From Sorangium cellulosum (lineage in GTDB: Bacteria; Myxococcota_A; Polyangia; Polyangiales; Polyangiaceae), in the NCBI RefSeq assembly GCF_002950945.1, contig NZ_CP012673.1, positions 2,356,001 to 2,420,000 on the forward strand: DNA of 64,000 nt, written 5' to 3'. This document shows, in pieces, positions 17,941 to 26,871 of this stretch (position 1 is the stretch's first letter; the number at the start of each line of letters is the position of its first letter). The notes beneath the pieces were generated by a model that was given only the letters and a program-made list of their open reading frames with translations, was not told the DNA's origin and did no database searches. Both the position numbers and the translations under genes were made by a program.

Positions 17941-19043
17941 TGAAACAGGCTAAGAAGGATCAGACGGACGCTGTCGAGGTCGACGACGTGCAGGGGCTCG
18001 TCGTCTACGGGTACGGCCACCTCCCCATCGCGCGCTACGTCTTCGTGAGCTTCACGAAGGCCGCGAAGATCGGCGCGTGGCTCGGCGAGATCGTCGAGCA
18101 GACGCCGAGCGCGCGGCGGCGCGAGAAGGGCGCGCCGAGGCCGAGCACGGCGGTTCACATCGCGCTCGCGTCCTCCGGGCTGAAGCAGATCGGCCTGAGC
18201 GACGAGGAGCGCGCGACGTTCTCGTACCACTTCATCGACGGCATGGCGAACCTCGCGACGCAGCGGACCCTCGGCGATTTCGGCGACAACGCGCCCGAGA
18301 CGTGGGACTTCGGCGGGCCCAATACGCCGCCGATCGACGCGCTCCTGCTCCTCTTCGCGACGACGGAGGAGGAGGTCGAGGCGCTCCTGGAGCGGCACCG
18401 CGACCGGATGAGCGAGCTCGGGATCGAGGTGGTCACGGTCGAGAAGGGATACCGGCGCGACGACGGGAAGGAGCACTTCGGCTTCCTGGACGGGGTCTCG
18501 CAGCCGCACATCCTGGGCGGCGGGAGAGAGCCCGAGGCGGGCGACGTCGCCCTCCACCCCGGCGAGCTGCTCCTCGGCTACACGGACGAGTACGCCGAGA
18601 TCTCCGCGACCCCCACGGTGGGGGCGAAGGCGGATCCGGAGGCGATCCTCGCGCCTCACCCCGACGACGACACGCAGCGTGATCTCGGCAGGAACGGGAG
18701 CTACCTCGTCTACCGCAAATACCAGCAGTACACCTCCAAATTCTGGGGCTTCGTGTGGGAGAGCGCGCAGCCTCGCGACGGTCAGGACAAGGACGCCGCG
18801 GCCGTGATGCTCGCCTCGAAGATGGTGGGGCGCTGGCCGAGCGGGGCGCCCGTGACGCTCACGCCGGACCGTGACGCCCCCGAGCTCGTGCGCGACGTGC
18901 CGCCGTTCACGCGCCTCCGGGGCGGAGGGTATTACTTCCTCCCCGGGCTCCGCGCCGTTCGTTATCTGGCGTGGCGCGCGTCGAACCAGCCAGGGCTCTT
19001 GGCTTCGCCCGCGAAGCCGCAGCCCCGGGCCGAAGCAGGGTGA
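17941..19043 (+). CDS. Dyp-type peroxidase lacking the heme-ligand segment
   Basis: A 367-residue member of the dye-decolorising peroxidase family. The N-terminal ferredoxin-like half is well conserved: VQGLVVYGYGHLPIARYVF, the GxxDG motif with the distal Asp in HFGFLDGVSQPHI, and GRNGSYLVYRKYQQ. After KMVGRWPSGAPVTLTPDRDAP the chain jumps to PPFTRLRGGGYYFLPGLRA at the C-terminus. Known homologues have about 120-130 residues between these points, including GAHIRRANPR-like sequence with the proximal heme His, and the FEFVQQTW region. Both are absent here, so the product probably cannot bind heme normally. The reading frame is kept. No Tat signal is present. It is followed at 10 bp by the catalase-like gene. 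Confidence 0.8.
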
Positions 19044-19053
19044 GGGAGAGGGT

Positions 19054-20083
19054 ATGTCGGACAAAGGTCTCGAGATAGGCAAGGAGTACCCGCCTCCGGG
19101 CGAGGAGCGGCTGCTCCAGGAGATCGCGGCGGGGACGATCAGCTCGCAGCAGACGCTGAATCCGCCGGGCGCGCCCCGTGCGGCGCCAGTCGCACGCGAA
19201 GGCGCACGGCCTCGTGCAGGCCGAGCTCACCGTCGAGCCGGGCCTGCCTGCGGAGCTCGCCGTGGGCCTCTTCGCGGCGCCGGGGACCTACAAGGCATGG
19301 GTCCGTTACTCGTCCTCGTCGGGGACGCCGCAGGCCGACGCGAAGGCGGACGTGCGCGGGATGGCCGTGAACGTCCTCGGGGTCGAGGGCCACAAGGCGC
19401 TCGGCAAACACGCGCCGGACGAGCAGGACTTCCTGATGGTGAACGGCAAGGGCTTCCTCGTCGCGACGGCGAGCGATTACGTGGAGTTCACGCAGGCCAT
19501 CGCGTCGACCGGCTCGCCGGCCCAGTTCTTCCTGGGGTTCCCGCGCGCCGCGCGCCTTCGCGGCGCCCGGAACCTGGCCGCGATGGTCCTCCAGCGGGTC
19601 CGGAACCCGCTCGCCATTCAATACTGGAGCACGGTGCCCTACCGCTTCGGAGGCGCGGCGATGAAGTTCACGGCGCGACCGCGCAAGCCGGAGGGCTTCG
19701 TGTGGTCGCTCCCGGACGATCCCGATTACATGCGCAAGGCGCTGTCGGCGACGCTCGCGAAGGAGACCGTCGAGCTCGATTTCATGGTGCAGCTCCAGGT
19801 GGACCCGGTGGCGATGCCGGTGGAGGACGCGACGGTGCAATGGAGCGAGTGGCGCTCGCCGTTCCGGAAGGTGGCGACGATCCGGATGGCGCCGCAGCAG
19901 CCCGACACCGACGAGCGCCTCGCCCTCGCGGAGAGCATGGTGTTCTCGCCGTGGCACGCGCTCGAGGCGCACCGCCCGCTCGGGCCGATGAACCGGGCGA
20001 GGCGGATCGTGTACGAGGCCGACGTGCGGCTCCGGCACGAGCGGAACGGCGTGGCAGAAGCGGTGCCGGAGGCCGCGGAGTAA
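19054..20083 (+). pseudogene. Catalase-like heme protein gene with an N-terminal frameshift
   Basis: ATG 19054 follows a GGGAGAGG ribosome binding site and encodes MSDKGLEIGKEYPPPGEERL, which fits the start of small catalase-like proteins. Near 19165-19177 the sensible frame shifts by one: from GTG 19178 it reads RRQSHAKAHGLVQAELTVEP and runs to the stop at 20083. The SHAKAHG block corresponds to the distal-His region, and RIVYEADVRLRH near the end to the proximal-Tyr region of the fold. The shift lies in the string GCGCCCC, so a base-count error is possible. If it is real, translation could only restart at GTG 19178 (301 residues). Part of the small peroxidase island. Confidence 0.65.
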
Positions 20084-20146
20084 GCCGCTCCGCGGCGCGC
20101 GGTACCCTCGCCTCCGGACGACTGCGGGAAGTCAGGCGGGGATGCG

Positions 20147-20265
20147 AACCGCCACGACGCCAAGCGCGCCAGAACCAGGGAGACAGGAGAGAGGAAATCC
20201 CGGGACGGCCCTTCCTCTCTCCTCTCCTGTTGGCGTTCTTGGCGCTCTTGGCGCTCTTGGCGGTT
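20147..20265. repeat. Palindromic intergenic element A
   Basis: An imperfect inverted repeat of about 119 bp. The left arm begins AACCGCCACGACGCCAAG and ends CAGGAGAGAGGAA. The right arm begins TTCCTCTCTCC and ends in tandem TTGGCGCTC units and TTGGCGGTT. The arms pair over most of their length around a loop of about 15 bases. The right arm carries three near-identical 9-base units. It lies between the catalase-like gene and the delta-60 lipoprotein gene. Its build is like elements B (44683-44811) and C (58767-58836). Confidence 0.7.
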
Positions 20266-20421
20266 TTCTGCTGATCCCGAGCACCTTCCCCCCGTGGTGC
20301 TCTCGCTTCGCTGCCAGACAGCTCGGCAGAACCTTGCGCACAGCCGGGGACGAGCTCCGGCATTGAATGGCACCGGCGCGCCTCGCAACACACCACCGCG
20401 AGCACAACGCTCTCAAGCAAA

Positions 20422-20432
20422 CAGGAGGCACC
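20422..20432 (+). promoter_or_regulatory. Strong ribosome binding site of the delta-60 lipoprotein
   Basis: AGGAGG at 20422-20427 stands 5 bases before ATG 20433 and fixes the start of the lipoprotein gene. Confidence 0.7.
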
Positions 20433-21755
20433 ATGACGTCCAGTCGCTCAGCAGGAGTGCGTATCGTGGCCGGCTTCGGGCTCGTCTCATGCCTTTGGGG
20501 CTGCTACGTCACCGTCGGCGATCTGGCGCCCGGCACCACGAGTTCGGGCGCCGGGACAGGGGGGAGCGGCCCGGGCTCGACCGGCACCACGTCCAGCGCC
20601 GGCAGCGGCGAGGCGGGCGGAGGCGGTGCGGGAAGCGCGGTGGCCGCGGGAGGCGAGGGCGCCGCGGGAGGCGCGGGCGGCACGGGCGGCGCGCCGGCGG
20701 AGGGCCCCCGCCTGGACGAGACCTTCGGCCGCGGCGGGGTCGCGACGCCCGATCTCGGCGGACCGCGCGGCAGCCTCTCGGTCGTGCGGCTCCAGTCCCT
20801 GCCCTCGGGGAGGATCGCTGTCGCCGGGCATCATGACTTTCTCTTCCCCGAGGCGTACGACACCGGCGACGCGTTCGTCGCGTTCCTCACCCCGGAGGGG
20901 GAGCTCGACCCCTCGTTCGCGCCGGCGTTCGACGGCGCGGAAGGGTTCCAGAGCGGCCGCGGCGTGCTCACGATCGACCGCGGGATCAGCAGCGACTGGC
21001 TCTCGGGAATCCACGTCGACGAGGCGCACGGAGACATCTACGTGCGCACCCGGCACTTCGACCGGGAGAGCGCGACCTCCATCCAGCGGCTCTGGATCGC
21101 CCAGGTGCTGCCCTCGGGCTCGACGCTGACCCCGGCCGGAAACGGCGGCAGCAGCGACGTGGTGTTCTCGTTCATCTTCCCGAGCTCCGCCGGCGGCCGA
21201 CTGCACCGCGTGATCACCCCCACGATCGTCCTCAACCGGCTCTTCGTCGGCGACGTCAAGCCGGGAACACGCGAGAGCTTCGTGAACATCACCATCCCCA
21301 TCGAGGTCTCGGACTGGATACCGGTCGTGGCCGCCGCGCGCGACGGGTACGTGTACGTCGTCGGCGGCACCAGCGTCCTCCGCCTGATCGAGGGCACCGA
21401 GCAGACCGAGGGGGGCGAGGGCGTCTTCGTCGACAGCTCCTTCGGCGGAGGCGACGCGTTCGTCACCGTCGACCCGGGCGAGCTCGGGCTGGGCACGTCC
21501 CCGAGCCCCTTCGCGATCGGCCTCGACCTCGCGCGCAACCTCTACGTCGGGTTCACCTCGGACTCGACCGTACCGCGGGCCTCGGCCATCGTGAAGTTCA
21601 GGCCCGACGGCTCCGGCCTCGACCTTTCCTTCGGCACGTCGGGCGTCCTCCCGTGGGCCATTGCAGCTGGCCGCGCCCGGCCAGGAGGGCCGCGGCGACT
21701 ACAATGGACGTTCGTGCGGGCGGGGGATCCCGGACCGCCGCACGACCACCGGCGT
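20433..21755 (+). pseudogene. Delta-60-repeat lipoprotein, 3' end lost and read through into the cyclase gene
   Basis: ATG 20433 sits behind AGGAGG. The product has a signal sequence with a Cys (SCLWGC), a long Gly/Ser/Ala-rich low-complexity linker, and delta-60 (DUF5122-like) repeats: LDETFGRGGVATPDLGG, LDPSFAPAF, LDLSFGTSGVLPW. The last repeat begins at about 21617 and stops making sense after GVLPW at about 21655. No stop codon follows. The frame continues through about 100 bp of apparent intergenic DNA into the cyclase gene, giving a nominal 1087-residue fusion. An exported lipoprotein joined to a cytosolic cyclase makes little topological sense, so loss of the 3' end by deletion is the likely cause. 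Confidence 0.6.
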
Positions 21756-23696
21756 ATGAACGAGCACCCCTGGAAGCGCGAGACTCGAGACCTCGGTCCA
21801 CCCGTCGCGTGGCGCTTCTCGTTCGAGCTGGGGGCGAGCCCCGAGGAGCTCTGGCCGATCCTCATCGACACGGACCGCCTCGACCGCGCCATGAAGCTCC
21901 CGCCCATCGAGTACACGGAGCAGGACGGCGCGCTGCGGGGCGCATCCAGGCTCTTCGGGGTCGCGTTCCGGTGGACGGAGCGGCCCTGGGCGTGGGTCGC
22001 CGAGAAGGAGATGAAGGCCCTGCGCGCCTACGACAACGGGATCGCGACGCACCTCGTCGTCGCCTTCTCCCTCGAGCCGCGCAGCGCGGGGGGCACCCGG
22101 GTCGAGGTGCACCTCGAGTGGTACCCGCGCAGCGCCCTGTCGCGTCCGCTGTTCGCCCTGGGCGAGCGCCACGTCCGGGCCGCGTACCAGCGGGCCCTCC
22201 AGCGCCTCGACCAGCAGATCGCGGAGGACCGGCCCCGGCACGTGCTGCTCGCGCGCTGCCCGCCGGCGCTCGGCCGGGAGGTCCAGCTGCGCCTCGCCGC
22301 CATCCGGGAAGAGCTCCTCCAGGGCGGCGTGAAGGGGGCTCTCGCCGAGGCCCTCCTGCGCCATGTCGCGGGCGCGGACGACATGGAGCTCCGGCGCGTC
22401 CGCCTCGTGCCGCTCGCCCGGCGGTGGCGCGTCGACGAGCGCGAGCTCGTCATCGCGTGCCTGTACGCGACCCGCGCCGGGCTGCTCCGCCTCTCGTGGG
22501 ATGTGATCTGCCCCCATTGCCGCGGCGTCCGGCGGACGGTCAGCGTGCTCGGGGAGGTGCCGCCGAAGGCGTCGTGTGCGCCGTGCGCCGCCGAGTTCTC
22601 GACCGACGCGCCGGAGGCGATCGAGGTGACGTTCCAGGTGGACCCCTCGGTTCGCCAGGTGGACACGCGGGTGCACTGCCTCGCCGAGGCGGCCACCAAG
22701 GCGCATATCAAGGTCCAGCAGCCGCTCGACCCCGGCGATCGCCGCTCGATCGAGACGCGCCTCGCGCCGGGCCGCTACCGCGTCAGGATCGTGGGGGATC
22801 CGCGGTATCGGTTCCTGGACGTCGACGACGTCAATGACGTCAATGACGTCAATGACGTCAGTGACTTCAATGACCTCAGTTCCCGGTCGACCGTCCAGGA
22901 GGTCACGTTGCGCGCGGGCGACAGGGCAGCTCTCCGGTCGGGGCCCTCGCCGGTCCTCACGCTCGTCAACGACGGGCCGGAGCGGCGCACCTTCGTGGTC
23001 GAGGACGTGGGGTGGGCCGACGACGCCCTCCGCCCGGCCGCGCTCTTCAACCTGCAGGAGTTCCGCGACCTCTTCGCCTTCGAGTTCCTGGCGGCCAAGG
23101 TCCAGATCCAGGTGGGAGAGCAGACGATCCTCTTCTCCGACATCGTGGGATCGACGCGCTTTTACGAGCGCCTCGGGGACGCGGTGGCCTTCGCCGCGGT
23201 GAAGCGCCATTTCCACGAGGTCTACACGGCGGTGCGGGCGAACCGCGGGGTGGTGGTGAAGACGATCGGCGACGCGGTGATGGCGGCGTTCCGCGACCCG
23301 GGCGACGCCCTGCAGGCGGCCATCGCGCTCCAGGAGCAGTTCGACGAGGACCGCAGCGAGACCGGCCTCCGCCTCCGGCTCACGCTCACCAAGGGGTCGT
23401 GCCTCGCCGTGAACCTGAACAGCGGGATCGACTACTTCGGGCGGACCGTGAACCTCGCCGCGAAGCTCCAGGGCCACACGTCCGCCGGGCAGATCGTGTT
23501 CCCCGCGTCGCTCCGGGACGACCCGCGGGCGCAGCGGGTCCTCGGGGCGCAGAAGATCCCCGTCCAGGAGCTCACGCTGGATCTCCCGTTCCTGGACGAG
23601 CCGCTCGAGGTGTGCCGGCTCGACCTGCACCGCCGCGAGGTGGCCCCCCCGATCCGCATGCGGCCGGCAAGGCACCGGAGGGCGGGCATCCATTGA
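21756..23696 (+). CDS. Class III adenylate/guanylate cyclase with N-terminal START-like and DUF5939-like domains
   Basis: From ATG 21756 this gives 646 residues. The N-terminus (about 15-160) looks like a SRPBCC/START-like fold (WRFSFELGASPEELWPILID). A middle region includes a CPHC...CAPC zinc-ribbon-like set near residues 251-276, as in DUF5939-type domains. A short Asp-Val-Asn repeat lies at about 355-375. The catalytic domain begins near residue 450: ILFSDIVGSTRFYERLGD with the metal-binding Asp (about 461), TIGDAVMAAF (about 505), and GRTVNLAAKLQ. It would make cAMP or cGMP in the cytosol; substrate choice is not settled by what I can see. The frame is continuous with the upstream lipoprotein. 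Confidence 0.82.
   Translation: MNEHPWKRETRDLGPPVAWRFSFELGASPEELWPILIDTDRLDRAMKLPPIEYTEQDGALRGASRLFGVAFRWTERPWAWVAEKEMKALRAYDNGIATHLVVAFSLEPRSAGGTRVEVHLEWYPRSALSRPLFALGERHVRAAYQRALQRLDQQIAEDRPRHVLLARCPPALGREVQLRLAAIREELLQGGVKGALAEALLRHVAGADDMELRRVRLVPLARRWRVDERELVIACLYATRAGLLRLSWDVICPHCRGVRRTVSVLGEVPPKASCAPCAAEFSTDAPEAIEVTFQVDPSVRQVDTRVHCLAEAATKAHIKVQQPLDPGDRRSIETRLAPGRYRVRIVGDPRYRFLDVDDVNDVNDVNDVSDFNDLSSRSTVQEVTLRAGDRAALRSGPSPVLTLVNDGPERRTFVVEDVGWADDALRPAALFNLQEFRDLFAFEFLAAKVQIQVGEQTILFSDIVGSTRFYERLGDAVAFAAVKRHFHEVYTAVRANRGVVVKTIGDAVMAAFRDPGDALQAAIALQEQFDEDRSETGLRLRLTLTKGSCLAVNLNSGIDYFGRTVNLAAKLQGHTSAGQIVFPASLRDDPRAQRVLGAQKIPVQELTLDLPFLDEPLEVCRLDLHRREVAPPIRMRPARHRRAGIH
22818..22880 (+). repeat. 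In-frame 9-bp tandem repeat inside the cyclase gene
   Basis: GACGTCAAT-like 9-mers repeat three to four times with flanking degenerate copies, and encode alternating Asp-Val-Asn residues (DVNDVNDVND). Each junction contains the palindrome TGACGTCA. Unit length keeps the reading frame, so copy number could vary without destroying the protein. Confidence 0.75.
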
Positions 23697-23760
23697 GCCG
23701 TACGCCCGCGCGGCGTCGCGCGGGGGCGCGCGGCCGCGGCCGGCGGCGTGACGGGCGCGG

Positions 23761-25032
23761 CTACGGGGTGAGCTCGTGCAAGGCCTCGGTGCCCAGGAGG
23801 GTCACGGAGGTCTGCGCGCCGAGGCCAGCCCCGCCGGCGAACGCCGGCGCGTCCACGCGCACCGAGCAGGTCCCGTCGGCGACGACCCGCGCGGAGCGCG
23901 TCAGCAGATCTCCGCCCGTGGCCTCGACGGACTCGCAGAGGCGCCCATCGACGGCGCAGGTCTCCGGCGTGGAGGAGGTCACCTCGAAGTCCTCGGTCCT
24001 CGCCTCGCTGCACAGCGGGTCTCCGGCGGACTCGAGCCTGGAGACGAGGGCGACCACCCGGTTTCCGGTGCGCCCGAAGCCGTCGTACGTCTCGCCCTCC
24101 TCCAGGGGGATGCCGCCTCCGCCGAAGCCGGGAAGCGCGAACACCACCTCCATGGCGTCGATTCGGGCGGCGGGGATAACCGAGACCTCGTGCGACGCGC
24201 CGCCGTCGGTCGCGGTGATCACGACATTGCCCTCTCCGGTCGCGACGATATCGGAGGGCGCGCCCCCCTCGGGCGTCCAGAGCCCCACGCCGGAGCCCAC
24301 CACGGTGACCGCCGCGTGCTCGACGTTGTTCGGATAAAAACGCTGGCCCGCGGCGTCGAGCGCCACGGTGGTGATCGGGAGAGGGCGGTTCGACTGGATC
24401 ACGGTGCGCGCGCCGCACTCCGCCGGCGCCTCGATCCGCCAGCGCGGCCGCTCGGCCAGGAGGGTCATCCGCAGGGTGACGGGGAGCTCGCGGGTGTCGT
24501 CGTACGCGGAGCACCCGTCGAGCCCGCCTTCCGGCACCGCGATCGCGCCGGACACCTCGAAGGTCGACGTCCCCACCTCGCTCACGCTGGCGACGAAGGT
24601 CGTGGGCCCCGTCTGCATCACGGTGGCCGCGCCCTCGACGGCGCTGATCCCGTCGATGGTGATGGCGCCCCCGAGCGGGTCGCAGCAGCAGCGCGGGTCG
24701 AGGATCGAGCCCAGCTCGAAGGTCACGGAGGTCGGATACCCGGGCCCGATCGCGAGCGTGGCCCCGGAGGCTGCGACCGCGCGCGCCGGCGTCGAGAGGG
24801 TGGTATCCGCGATGTAAGCGCCGGCCATCGTCGACCGCGTGCGGGCCGGGATCGAGAGCGTCGCGGCCTCGCCCGTGTCCGGCTCGACCGGATCGGGGCA
24901 GAGCGGGTTGGGATGGGTGCCCGCGTCGTCGCGCGGCGCCTCGCCGCCGGGATCCGGAGCGGACGGCGCCGGCTGGCACGCAAAGCCAGCGCCGAGGAGC
25001 ACGATCGACCCGAGGAGACGTGCCTTCATCAA
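23761..25032 (-). CDS. Hypothetical lipoprotein
   Basis: A 423-residue exported lipoprotein of unknown function. The signal peptide ends in the lipobox GAGFAC (Cys at residue 19), followed by a Pro/Asp-rich spacer. The mature part is rich in beta-forming residues, Ser, Thr and Gly. Scattered Cys residues (DPRCCCDPLGG, PEGGLDGCSAYDD, PAECGART, PETCAVDGRLCES) suggest disulfides. Two stretches (SIPARTRSTMAGAYI; VIPAARIDAMEVVFALPGF) may mark Ig-like repeats. Such proteins are common in myxobacterial genomes; no enzymatic motif is seen. It is convergent with the cyclase gene and 99 bp downstream of the next gene on its own strand. Confidence 0.65.
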   Translation of the reverse strand: MMKARLLGSIVLLGAGFACQPAPSAPDPGGEAPRDDAGTHPNPLCPDPVEPDTGEAATLSIPARTRSTMAGAYIADTTLSTPARAVAASGATLAIGPGYPTSVTFELGSILDPRCCCDPLGGAITIDGISAVEGAATVMQTGPTTFVASVSEVGTSTFEVSGAIAVPEGGLDGCSAYDDTRELPVTLRMTLLAERPRWRIEAPAECGARTVIQSNRPLPITTVALDAAGQRFYPNNVEHAAVTVVGSGVGLWTPEGGAPSDIVATGEGNVVITATDGGASHEVSVIPAARIDAMEVVFALPGFGGGGIPLEEGETYDGFGRTGNRVVALVSRLESAGDPLCSEARTEDFEVTSSTPETCAVDGRLCESVEATGGDLLTRSARVVADGTCSVRVDAPAFAGGAGLGAQTSVTLLGTEALHELTP

Positions 25033-25131
25033 CCTACAAGTACCCGAGGGGTACAGGCGGTGGCAAGGATGCGGTTCCTGGGGTGGCCGGGCGCGCGCGC
25101 GGGGCGACGAGGGCGGGGCCGCCCGGGCGAG

Positions 25132-25773
25132 TCAGGGCATATCGAAGGTCACGCCGAGCCGCAGCAGCGATACGGTCACGTGGGTGTTTCCGACGTCTCG
25201 AATGATGCTCCGTTGATATCTGGGGTGGGGAGCAGGGTAGAGCTTGCGAGGCCGGAGCAGGTCGATCTCGTAGGTGACGGCGAGGCCGAGCTCGAAGTGC
25301 ACGGGGCCTCGACCGAAGATCCAGCTCGCCCCGCCGCGACCCCCGGCGAAGAGCGTCGTGCCGTCCGTCCCGGGATCGTCGACGTCGGTGCCGTAGCCGA
25401 AGCGCTCGTAGTCGTGCGCCCCCACGGCGGCGGCGAGCGAGATTCGAAGACCGGAAGGCGCCCGCCACCCCACGCCCGCGGTCGCGCCGGCGCCGAGGAG
25501 CTCGTACCCGGAGAACTCGTATGCCCCCTGGACGAAGCCGCCTACCTCGAGGAGGCCGGTGCGGAACGTGAGCGCCAGATCGGCGTACGGCCCGACGCCG
25601 CTGAGGCCCAGGAGGGCGCCGGCGCCGGCGCTCAGGTGGAGATCCCTGGGCGGGATTCCCCGGGACCCAGCCCCGGAGCCGGACGCGCCGCCCTCCTGCG
25701 CGCGCGCCGCCCCGGCGCAGAGGAGGAGCGTCGCGGCCGCGAGCCCGGCGAGCATCGAAGGAGGTCGGTGCAT
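25132..25773 (-). CDS. Hypothetical exported beta-barrel-like protein
   Basis: A 213-residue protein from ATG 25773, with a classical signal peptide (MLAGLAAATLLLCAGAARA, cleavage before QEGG). The mature chain alternates Gly/aromatic and polar residues (FRTGLLEVGGFVQGAYEFSG; PVHFELGLAVTYEID) and ends in an amphipathic strand (LLRLGVTFDMP), as in outer-membrane beta-barrels of 8 strands or so. The ATG was chosen because the signal peptide follows directly, although the frame extends upstream. Function unknown; it could be a small porin-like or structural outer-membrane protein. Confidence 0.6.
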   Translation of the reverse strand: MHRPPSMLAGLAAATLLLCAGAARAQEGGASGSGAGSRGIPPRDLHLSAGAGALLGLSGVGPYADLALTFRTGLLEVGGFVQGAYEFSGYELLGAGATAGVGWRAPSGLRISLAAAVGAHDYERFGYGTDVDDPGTDGTTLFAGGRGGASWIFGRGPVHFELGLAVTYEIDLLRPRKLYPAPHPRYQRSIIRDVGNTHVTVSLLRLGVTFDMP

Positions 25774-25949
25774 GTCGACCCCTATACCACCCATCTTCCC
25801 GGGGGGATCTCCGACGTGCTCCGCCCCGCCGCGGCGGCGCTCACCGACGCCGCGCCGGCTGGCCGGACCGACCTCCTCCGCTCGAGCGCCCCGCCGGCCG
25901 GGCGGAAGGGGCACACGACGAGCGCCGCGTCACTCCCGGAGGGGGCGCC

Positions 25950-26837
25950 TCACGCCGGACCGTCCTGTCCGAGCAACACCAGGTGACACCATCGATGCAG
26001 GAGCACATCGTCGCGCGCGAACGACCAGCGGGCGGCGAGCCAGCGCTCCGCCGGCGCGAACATCGCGTCGAGGCCCCGCTCCTGCAGCCACTCCCGGGCG
26101 AGGCCTCGATCGCGGTCCGTGGCGCTCCGGCTGATATACGATGTGAGGTAGCTCACTGCCGATAGCGGCTCGAGCCGGGCGTCCCCGAGCATGGCGACGC
26201 CGCCGAAATCCACGACGGCGCTCACCTCCTGGCCGTCGATCAGCACGTTGCCCGGGTAGAGATCCAGGTGCACGAAGCTCGGCCGATCCGGCTCCGGCAG
26301 CGCGGCCGCCAGCGCCGCCGGGTCGATGCCCGCGAAGGCGCTCCCGGCCCGGGCCAGGCTCTTGCTCGCGCGTTGCTCGAGGTACACGCGGAGAGAGCGC
26401 GTCCGGATCGGCTCCGCGTCGCCCAGGTCGCCGTACCAGCCGCGTTGCACGCGCAGGGCCTGCAGGCGCGTCGAGCAGTCGAGGAAACGGACGAGGACGT
26501 GGTCGCGCGCGGCCCCCGTCGCCTCCGCGAGCACGTGCGAGAGGGGCCGCCCCGCGAGGCGCGGCTCGATCGTGACGAGGCGCCCGTGCGCCTCGGTGAT
26601 CTCGAGGACCCGCGGGATCGCGAACGGCACCGCGCCCGCGCTGCGCTGGAGCTCGTCGAGGAGCCGGGCCCGCCGCTCGACCGACGGCCGCGTGGCCTCG
26701 GGGTGGAGGACACGCACGACCCTGTCCCGGTCCAGCGCGAAGACGCAGGCCTCGCCGCCGACGCCGAGCAGCGCATCCTGGCTCAGGCCGAAGCGGCTCA
26801 TCACCTGCTGGAGCTGGGCGTCGTCCGCGATGCTCAC
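25950..26837 (-). CDS. Aminoglycoside phosphotransferase (APH)-like kinase
   Basis: A 295-residue protein-kinase-like phosphotransferase. The Brenner catalytic loop FVHLDLYPGNVLIDG gives the catalytic Asp and the metal-binding Asn near residues 189-195, and AVVDFGGVAMLGDARLEP contains the DFG-equivalent Asp. The N-terminal lobe has a Gly-rich GVGGEACVFALD and RVVRVLHPEATRPSVE. Family members phosphorylate small molecules (sugars, choline, antibiotics); the substrate is not predictable from sequence alone, and resistance should not be assumed. It is encoded 34 bp downstream of the ClC gene on the same strand and may be in that operon. Confidence 0.82.
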   Translation of the reverse strand: MSIADDAQLQQVMSRFGLSQDALLGVGGEACVFALDRDRVVRVLHPEATRPSVERRARLLDELQRSAGAVPFAIPRVLEITEAHGRLVTIEPRLAGRPLSHVLAEATGAARDHVLVRFLDCSTRLQALRVQRGWYGDLGDAEPIRTRSLRVYLEQRASKSLARAGSAFAGIDPAALAAALPEPDRPSFVHLDLYPGNVLIDGQEVSAVVDFGGVAMLGDARLEPLSAVSYLTSYISRSATDRDRGLAREWLQERGLDAMFAPAERWLAARWSFARDDVLLHRWCHLVLLGQDGPA

Positions 26838-26871
26838 GGCGCGCGACCTGCTGCGGGCTGCCCTGCGGGCC

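Noticed and set aside
22834..22870. CRISPR-like short repeats
   Set aside because: Units are 9 bp, without spacers and in coding frame; no cas gene is present in the window.
25950..26837. Antibiotic resistance gene
   Set aside because: The APH fold is shared by many metabolic kinases; nothing here indicates an antibiotic substrate.
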